Shown: positions 54,101-63,100 of the stretch, in pieces | How the letters are laid out: every line of letters begins with the position of its first letter | Position numbering within the stretch: position 1 is the stretch's first letter | NCBI RefSeq assembly: GCF_021018805.1 | Contig: NC_086258.1 | Location: forward strand, 13,985,936 to 14,049,935 | Length of the DNA stretch: 64,000 nucleotides | Source: Prinia subflava | Taxonomy: Eukaryota > Chordata > Aves > Passeriformes > Cisticolidae | Direction of reading: 5' to 3' | Notes under the pieces: generated by a model | The model's input: the letters and a program-made list of their open reading frames with translations, nothing else | The model's database searches: none | Told to the model about the DNA's origin: nothing | Translations under genes and position numbers: made by a program

Positions 54101-57100
54101 AATTAAAGACAATGCCTGCTCATATTCCTTTAATTATTTCCGGCTTTAAATACTAATAGCTTTTCCATTCTGACAAGAATTCTCTCCACACACAAATGCT
54201 TCATTTTCAAGGAAAAATGGAATTAACTACAGGAAAACAGCTACAGTTAGGCAATTACCCTGAAAATATTAACAACAACCAGCAATTACTCAGAATTTGG
54301 ATTCAACTTAGAGGAGCAAGAAAGGAAAAAAAGAAATGAAAAATTAACTAGTGGTTAAAACTATCACTCCTTTTATTTATTTATCATTGCATTGATGATT
54401 CTCAGGCTGTTGTGTTTTGCTGTGTGCAGTGGCATTTCTGATGCACACCACTCCAAGAAACCCATACAAGAGGATTTGAAGGAGCAGCTGTTTAAATAGA
54501 AAGTTCTCAAAGGGCTTGGTAGAAGCAAATTCTCAAGATCCACTGTAAATCACAGCTTTTTTTTTTTCCAAATGAAACTTCTGTATATTTTGAAAAGCCT
54601 AAATTTTATTTCTTTTCAAAATGTTGGGATCTAACAATTATGCAAATGTAAATTGCAAACAAATTAAATTATTTCCACTGCTATTTATTCTACCTCCTTC
54701 TGCCAGGTCTCTTCACATGTTTATTTTTCCTTGCCTTCATCTGCTTCCTTCCCTCTTTATTGGGTCAGCAGCAGATTGTTCACCCTGTATTTCTCTCAAA
54801 TCTATGTCCCCTCACTTCTTTTACACTGTTCCTTTTGTGGTATTGCAAAGAGAAAAAAAATCAAATAAACACCATGGGAATTCTGCAAGATATAAGCAAT
54901 CTTAAGGACGAGAAGACCCTTACAGAAAACTTCCTGTGCTAAAGTTTGATGCATTTTTAGGTGCTTCTGAACAAAGCAAGAAGAACTTTTCAGATCAAAC
55001 AAGCCCAAGTCTTCTCTTTGTGCATCAAAGAGAACCATACAATGAAAAATGAGTCATTACTCAGCCCCAGCTGTAGGAAAAGATCCTGCAAAGGACAACC
55101 TCACCCTCTCCATTTGTGCCTTGTCCCCATTTCACCAGTGCAGGTGAACTGGGAAAGCCCAGGCAGAACCAGCGGCTACAGACATGAGAAAAGAAAGGCA
55201 AATCATTTTCATTTCTGCATTTTACTCAACACCTGCAGGCACCACCTTCACACCACGACATGATTGGAAAGATTTGGTCTGCCACCTAAACCAAACCCCA
55301 CAGGAGTGTGAGAACTGCCTGTGTGTGCTTGAAAAACCACTGGGAAAATCAGCTAACAGACAGAAATGGCTTTACTGGTGTCTAGAAAGTTTAGCCCCTC
55401 TTTCTCCCCAGAATTTTAAACAAGTTCAGACAAGGGGTAGAGAAGCCATGGAAAAAAAGAGGTGTTGGTAGCTCCTTATGTAAACAAATAATTTTATTAA
55501 GTGAGTCAGAATGAAGCAGCTGCTCAGCATTTGCTCTGTATCATCCCCACTTGCAAAGTGCTGAGATTTGGCTCCACAGACAGATTTGGGGAAAAAAAAA
55601 GGCAAAGAGTGAGAGGGAGAAGGTTGAGGTGGAGTGGAGATGTGCAGGCATTCCTTGATGCTGCAGTGTTTAACTCTACATCTGTACCTGTACAGGGTGA
55701 GTTTCATTTCATTTCATTATTTCATTTCATTTCATTTCATTTCATTTCATTTCATTTCATTTCATTTCCATTTTCATTTTTCTTAATGTAACTTCTTAAA
55801 ATCTGTTTCCTTCACATACTACAAAACTGAAGATCAAGAATGCAGGAAATCTGTACTTCAGTAGCACCTGAAAATGTTATTTGTGTACGAGGCAAGCAAA
55901 ACAAAAAGCATTAAATCAGATCCCATCGTTATCTCCAGTACATGAGAACTGCCACAACCTTTATCCTGAAGGAATCACCGTGGTTTGCACTTCCCATGAG
56001 GGTGACAGAAGATCCCAGCCTCAAACTGTTCAGGGTGTTTATAATGCAGCCCAAAATCTCTCAGCCTCAAGAGTGACCAGCTTTATGTGTCTGTGCAGCC
56101 ACAAAGGTGTCACCCCTGTCCCTGGCAGTGTCACAGCCAGGCTGGACAGGGCTGGGAGCAGCCTGGGACAGGGGAAGGTGTCCCTGCCATGGCAGGGGTG
56201 GGATGGGATGGGATGGGATGGGATGGGGATGGGGATGGGATGGGGATGGGATGGGGATGGGGATGGGGATGGGGATGGGATGGGATGGGGATGGGCTTTA
56301 AGGTCCCTTCCAACCCAAACCACTCTGGGATCCTGTCATGACTCTGGAATGCAAATGTCAAACCCAAACCACCTCAAAACTGAGCTGCTGTTGTGGTTGT
56401 CATCTTCAATAAAATGGGGAATATTTCCCTACAGCAAATATATATTCCTCATAGTAAACTAAAAGTATTGAACAATCTGCTGCCAAAATATAAGCAGAGG
56501 CAAAATAAATATATTGAATGAATAAACATCCAAATTCCACAGAACCAGACACGAGATGATGCTGAGAGCTGTTTAACAATATTGTATAAAGCCAGCAAGA
56601 CCTTTTCTTTCTCTTCCATGCAATCTTTTCAGCAGCAAATGGGTACAGATTTTTTTTCCTCATTTATTTTCTGTTTCATTCTACTCAGTTTGTACTGTGA
56701 CAAATTATATACCTCTATTTCCTGCTCCTCACTGAGAGAGATAAGAACAGCAGAGATTCAGCCTATTTGCAACCCACTCTCATGACACATTTTCTGCAAC
56801 CAAACCACAGGGATTAGAGAAACAACCTTTCCCCCCAAGTAATTACAGAGAAGCTTTTCAAGAAAACTTTGTTCTTAAAGAAATGCCATTTAAAGGACAT
56901 TCTAGAAAAGCCCTTGCAGCACTTCTTAGAGTGACTTTTGCTATTAAGCAATGCCTGTGACATGCACAGCAGAAGTAAATATGAATTTTATATCTACAAG
57001 TCACCACCACGAGTCAGGAGTGCTGGAGCAATTCTTTTGCAAAAGGTTTGCTTTTGACAGATATTTCTACCATGAACTTCAGAAGAAGGAAAAAACCTTC

Positions 57101-60100
57101 TGTAAACAATGTAAACCCCTATTTCTGTACTAAAACTGTGGCAATACTATATTTTTTTTATTTTTGAAGTGAAAGATACTTTCAGAAATGTGGATTTTGC
57201 CATTCCACACATTGTCTCAAATCACTTTTATTTTGCATCGGTGTGGATACGTTTGAAACAGCAGCAGCACGCTTTGCTGTCACAGCACTGGAAAAATAAT
57301 GATAATAATAACAAAAATCCCCTTAAATGCCTGCCACTTCCCTTTCCGTGTGCTTGCAGCTCAGCAGCTACTCAAGATACAATCCTGTGGCCATTTCAGA
57401 ATCAATGTGCACTCAGATCAAAGCAGTTTATGAGAAATCACTGGTGCACCTTCTGGTTCTCAGCTGCAATTCCACCAGGCATCGCTTCTACTGGAGATGC
57501 TGAACTCTATTTTCACCCACCTCGTGCCAGACAAGGTTGTTTTCTACAGATTTACTGGGTCTGCCTTAGCTTGGAGTTATTTAATTTCATTCTGCAAGTA
57601 GTTAAAGAAATTCAGCAAAATGAAGCATTTTTAAAGAAGATATTGGATCTTATAGATTCATATTAATAGGAAGGGATTGCTAAAAAGAATCATTTTTGCA
57701 GCAATGGAAACAAAAAAAAAAGCCATAAGGAAGCCATCCATTTCTGCCCCAATAAACATCACTGCTCCTTATCTATTAGCTATTTATACATCATATAAAA
57801 GTAGATATATGAAAACATCTTAATATTGTCAGGGCACACTGGTGCTAAATGAATGAGCCCTGCAGGACTGGCAGTTCCTCTGCCCTGGGCTTGTCCTCTG
57901 TTCCAGCCCTGGGCAGAAATGCAGAGCTCAGACCCAGGGCTGAAACCCCAACCAGCAGAGCAGGAGCTGGGCTGGACTAGAGCACTGCATTTCTGCAAAA
58001 AATCATCTTTTTAGGATCCTAAATCCACCCTCATGGAGCTGCCAACTTCTGTTTCCAGCCAGACAAAGCCACACTTGAAAGCTAATTTTTATTTCTATTC
58101 AATTACTTATTAGCATTACTAATTCCATTATTAATCTTTAAATTAATCTCAAATCCCTGCTATAAAACAATCAAGAAAGAAGTAATATAGAGTTTTATTA
58201 AACTATCTCCACAATTAAATGTTTTCCATTTCAATTGGGAGAGGTATATATGATTTAATAGTAGAAATCTCTACATTATTTTCAACATCCTGAATCAAAA
58301 AAATTAAGAGAAAAAGCCCAAGAGAAACAAAGTGCCACAAGACGTGGAAGTGACGTTGGGAAAAATACTCTACAATATCAAAGAATATTCTCATTTAGAG
58401 GGGATCCACAGGAGTAGAAGCAGCTTGTACAAGGAGACACTTTGAAAACCATATAGGAATAGGAGTTAATGACTTGCTGGGGGAAACAGCAGGTGATTTT
58501 TACCTGCTGAAGAATCCTCAGGGCTCCTCAATCCCAGGAGCTGTCTTCAATCCCATCCCCAGTTTGGCCAAAGGATTCACCCACACGAAGGACAAGGCTG
58601 GGACTGAGCTCTGCCAACATTGTTTTAATTCATGGCCCTTGGGGCATCACCAGCACTCTGAGCTCTTAAAACTTGAATCTTTCAAATCCTTACTCCAACT
58701 CCAAGCTACAGCTAAGCTTAAATACAGCCAAGGAATATCTGAATTAACTGAGGACCTCCTCAGCTCCTGCAGGAGCTCCTCAGGTCCAGATCCCAGCACC
58801 TCACAGATCCTGCCTGGGCAGAGTTTCCTCGTGGGATCAGCCTGGGCTGCAAAGCCAGACTGCTTTTATTAACAGAAGTAAGGGCAAACTGACACATTAT
58901 TTCAAAGAGGTAGAAGAAAATTAATGCAACTTCATTATCAACAAATCAGATGGTAAAATACTGAAAGATTAAGTGCACTTGATAACGGTTCAACCACCCT
59001 AGAATTATAAATAATAGTGTAAAGAATTTCAAGATTAAAAGCTGGAGTTTTTATTAATGTCCGCAGTGATTTAAGATAGTCTCTATTTATGCCAAATACC
59101 CCAGAGATTATAGAAATAAAGAAGTACAGACTTCAGCCCTGTCACTTTTATGGAATAAAAGTATCTTTACTTGCCTCTCCCAGCCTAGATAAGGTACATT
59201 GTGATATTAAACTGAATACTTTTAACAAATAACTTCTGGTTTGTTTCAGAATAATCTATTTCCCCTAGAAATTACTTCCACAGCTTCGACTTTAAACTGG
59301 ATTAACACATGGAAAGAATACTTTACATAATCAAAAATGGAAGGAGCATAGCAGGAGTTGATCTTGTCCTATGTGCATCTGCTGTACATAAACCACTCCC
59401 TTGCTCAGAAAACATCAAATTTGATGCATCCTGATTAGCTGCTCATGGACAAAGTCAGCAAAAACCCCTGTTCCAAGTTAGTTAATGGAAGCTGTTTGCT
59501 CCAGAGCACTTCTCCCAGCCTTAGATCCACGTGAAGAACAGTACTCCCACAAAGAAGTGTTGTATCAAAGAGGAAAAATCTGCATTAGACATGCAACTTG
59601 AGGATATTAAACATAAAATGTAAAATCAGAGGCATCATCTACTAAATTAAAAGATACATTTTAAAGAAATACATCTTTCAAATGTATTCAGTTTTCTAGA
59701 AGAGTCCACAGCAACAAGGCTTTAGTTTTGATTATTTACTTCCAATGAACACACCCTGAATTGAATCTGGGCCCATTTGAGAGGGCAAGACCAGCTCACA
59801 TCATTAATCTCAATTCTACTTTATTCCCACCACTTAAAAGTCAACAAATCTGGGTGAGTTGGTTTTTACTTTAGTTTTTTCATTTTTCTGGTTGATTAGA
59901 ACCCTGAAGTTGCAACTTTAAAACAGGAAAAAGACTATGGGAGGGCAGTTAGATGAGATACAGTGCAAGTTTATTTAATAAATAAATACTAATAAATAAA
60001 TATTTTAAAATAACAGGGATTGTTCAACAATTATTCCATATTCACTTACTTCAGAGCCTGTTCCAGGTGGTGAATTTTCTTTTGAGCAACCCCTCTCTCT

Positions 60101-63100
60101 TTATCCATGTCACTCCGAATGCCACGAATCTGCCATTTAAGAAAAAAACCACCATATCTTTTAGCCAAAACAGTGTCTGAGTTAAAACAAATCAATGCCA
60201 TTTTAAATTCAATTAATTTAGCCAAAACAGTGTCTGAGTTAAAACAAATCAATGCCATCTTAAATTCAATTAATTTGCATATTCCTGTTCCACTGATGTA
60301 GACAACCATCCATGGATTTCTAAAATTATGTGAAATTCCTTCTCAAAGTGAATATTACTGTCTAGAATGAAGAAATATCAGTAATTACATAAAAAAGAAC
60401 AAGATTTTCTTTAAGTAAGTACAGAAAAGCAGACAGGAATCTGCCTAAAACAGTGACCTGTATTCTCCAGAGCTCCTCCTCACCAATTTGTGACCACCCA
60501 AAGTGAATACTCCTGATCAACTCTTACAATAAAAAAATGAAACATAAATACCTTACATAAACACCCTAAAGAATCATAATAAGAAAATAATCAGCAATAA
60601 TAATGCTAAAAATTGTCACAAAAACCTTTGAATTTGGCAACTCCCCAGGCATGGTCCAAACCATGAGTTTTTGTAACGTTTTTTGCCAAGGGCAGGTTAA
60701 ATCCAAGAGTTTATACATAATCCAAGAATTGTATTGCTTTAGAACTGCTCAAGGAAAAACGTGGGGATGGGACATACAGGAAATCCTTTATCCACCTACA
60801 CTCATTTGGAACGTTCCAGGCTGTTAAAATACTACAAAAAAGAAAAATGTTTGGTTTCCAAGAGCCTCCAAATCCATGAGCTGTCAATTAGAGAATGAAG
60901 AAGCTACTGCCAAACCTGGTAAAATTCTGTATATTCAACAGGTGGCTTGGGAATGGCTACCAGGAATAATCTGTCACTCTCCTGATGCTGAGCTGACTGT
61001 TTGGAAAACAAGCAGTGGATTATTTATAAAAAGCAGGTGTTTCCTTGGCTTGTAAAACCATTTAGCCTAACTGGTTCCTGATCCAGCAGATAACCACATT
61101 TAATCAAACAGTGACATTTAAGGTTCCTACCTCTGATTTGTTTGATGTTTAAGTATCCTCAGAGGCAACAGCCACTGCAGACTCATAAAGATTATTCGAT
61201 AATGGGCAGGTTTTTAAGTGAACAGATTGCAGCAGAGACTTCACGACTCCTTTAGTTGTTTTAGTATTTTATGAGCCAATCCATCCTGGTTTATGGATTT
61301 ATATCCATAGATCATTCACAGGTATTTTTCTTCTCAAAGATTGGAGTTTGAAACAGTTACAGCAGAATTTATGGACAAACTGCTGTCAAGATATCTATGA
61401 AAAGAAAGGCTCTGCTTCCCTGTTTACTGATGCAGAATTCCAACTTCCCTCCCTGGCCTCACTGGTTGGAGGCACTGCTCAGCCCAGGCTTAGGAGCTTT
61501 CTCCCAAAAGATCCTCAAACCTCAGTCCAATTGTGCCAATATATTTTTTATTTTGGCCTGCAAATCACTCCAATCCTGGATTTTTCTTGAGTTCAACATT
61601 TATAAAACCCACGACTTGACTAAAAAGACAAATGTAAGCTAGGTTTAAACCAAGGCAGATCCCGGAACAAAGAATGTTTTGACTTCAAGTCAGCAGAAGG
61701 AACGAACTCAAACCAAAACCTCTCTACAATTCATGTCACAAGTGCCATTACCAAGTGACAAGTAGCTGGGATCACAATCCATTATTTTATGTTCTAAATT
61801 TGCCACATTTGGCAATGACATGTTTGAGTAACACATCCTTTCAATTAAACAGGCATCTAAGGCACCCTCTGGCTGCACAAGAGTTGCACATATAATGTCA
61901 CTAAAATTGAAGTTTAATTTGAAGCCTATTGATGTTCCGAGTCTAAAAGAGCAGGCAGGATTTGCAAAGTGCTTTAAGATGAAGTGTTTCTGATGAAAAT
62001 TACATTTTTTACTTCAAGTTTCTGATGTAAAAACAATGCCTGTTGACAATATCTAGAGAACACGTGGAGAAGGATGGAATAGAGATTTCCTGGGGGAAAA
62101 GGAGTGTGGGAGAACACAGGAGCACTGGCAGAGGTCAGGCCGGGTTTCATTCAGTTCTTTATTCTTTCAATAACAGCAGCTGCCCCCACGAGCAGTGTGC
62201 ACACCCAGGACAGGCTTCCAGGGGCATTTTTTGGGAATATTTCCATCCCCTGGCAACAGGTTCCTAAAATCAGAGGGGATATCCCTGTCCTTACACAGCT
62301 GTGCTTAAAATCTTCCTTGATTTTTTGTCCAGTTATTTTGGAACTGCTATTTGGGGGTTTCAAAATTTAAACCTTCAAGTTCTGTACAGAACAAAGTTGG
62401 AGGTGTGCACAAGATGGGAAATTTGCCAGGAAATATTACCTCTTTCTCATACATATTCTGCCAGTGAAGCTTGTCCTGCTGAACCTTGTATTCTTGATCC
62501 TGCAGAGGAAAAGATGAGTATTCTAAATAAATAAATCTCATTTTTCTTGTATTTCAGAGCATTCCTCAAACACAGACATTAGCTATCATATACAACAGTC
62601 CATAAAAAAAAATAAAAACCTATTTTATATCATCATGAAAAAATTCTCTGACACAGAAAAAAATTTAACCAACACCAAATAACACAACCATCTCAAAAGT
62701 CATGATTCATGTTTGCTAAAGAGAAACAGCAACTTGTTCTCCTGGGCTATTAAAATGCCATTCTGTACTATATCAACTGTGAAATGAAAGACATTGGAAG
62801 AAAAGTAGATGCCAAAACTCAGGCAGGACTGATACATGATACAGATGTGGAACTCATTACCCTGAGATAGAAGGATTAATTTAAATGCCTACAGGAAGAC
62901 AGACCACTGAACTGAACTATTAAACACTGCAAATTAAAAACTATTTCGAAACTTTAAAAATGTTTACAGTTTACGAGAAAAAAGAAGATATTCATCATTT
63001 TTTGACAGGTTTCTTTGTAATCCACCAATACAGACTTAAATTCTTTTATTTAACATGTGAACTACAAGAAACAGTCAGGAAATTTCTGTGAAAATTCTGC

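Larger units (their letters stand above)
46317..60049 (-). other. CEP112: CEP112 intron c-d (13,733 bp)
   Basis: Contents are a short CR1 end at about 50122-50205, an older CR1/L3-like scrap at about 51925-52015, a 158-codon open frame of doubtful status at 52650-53126 (minus), a TTTCA array at 55702-55768, and a CR1 tail at about 56095-56345 interrupted by a GGGAT-type array. AATA-rich sequence lies near 59966-60005. The regions 46.4-50.1, 53.2-55.6 and 56.4-59.9 kb otherwise show nothing identifiable. Confidence 0.85.

Noticed and set aside
55881..56462. 193-codon open frame containing a Gly-Met-Gly-Trp-Asp repeat
   Set aside because: The repeat is the translation of the GGGAT array, and the rest is CR1 and ordinary intron.
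57169..57666. 165-codon open frame in intron c-d
   Set aside because: Low-complexity, with no recognisable domain. Its length is within chance expectation for AT-rich DNA.
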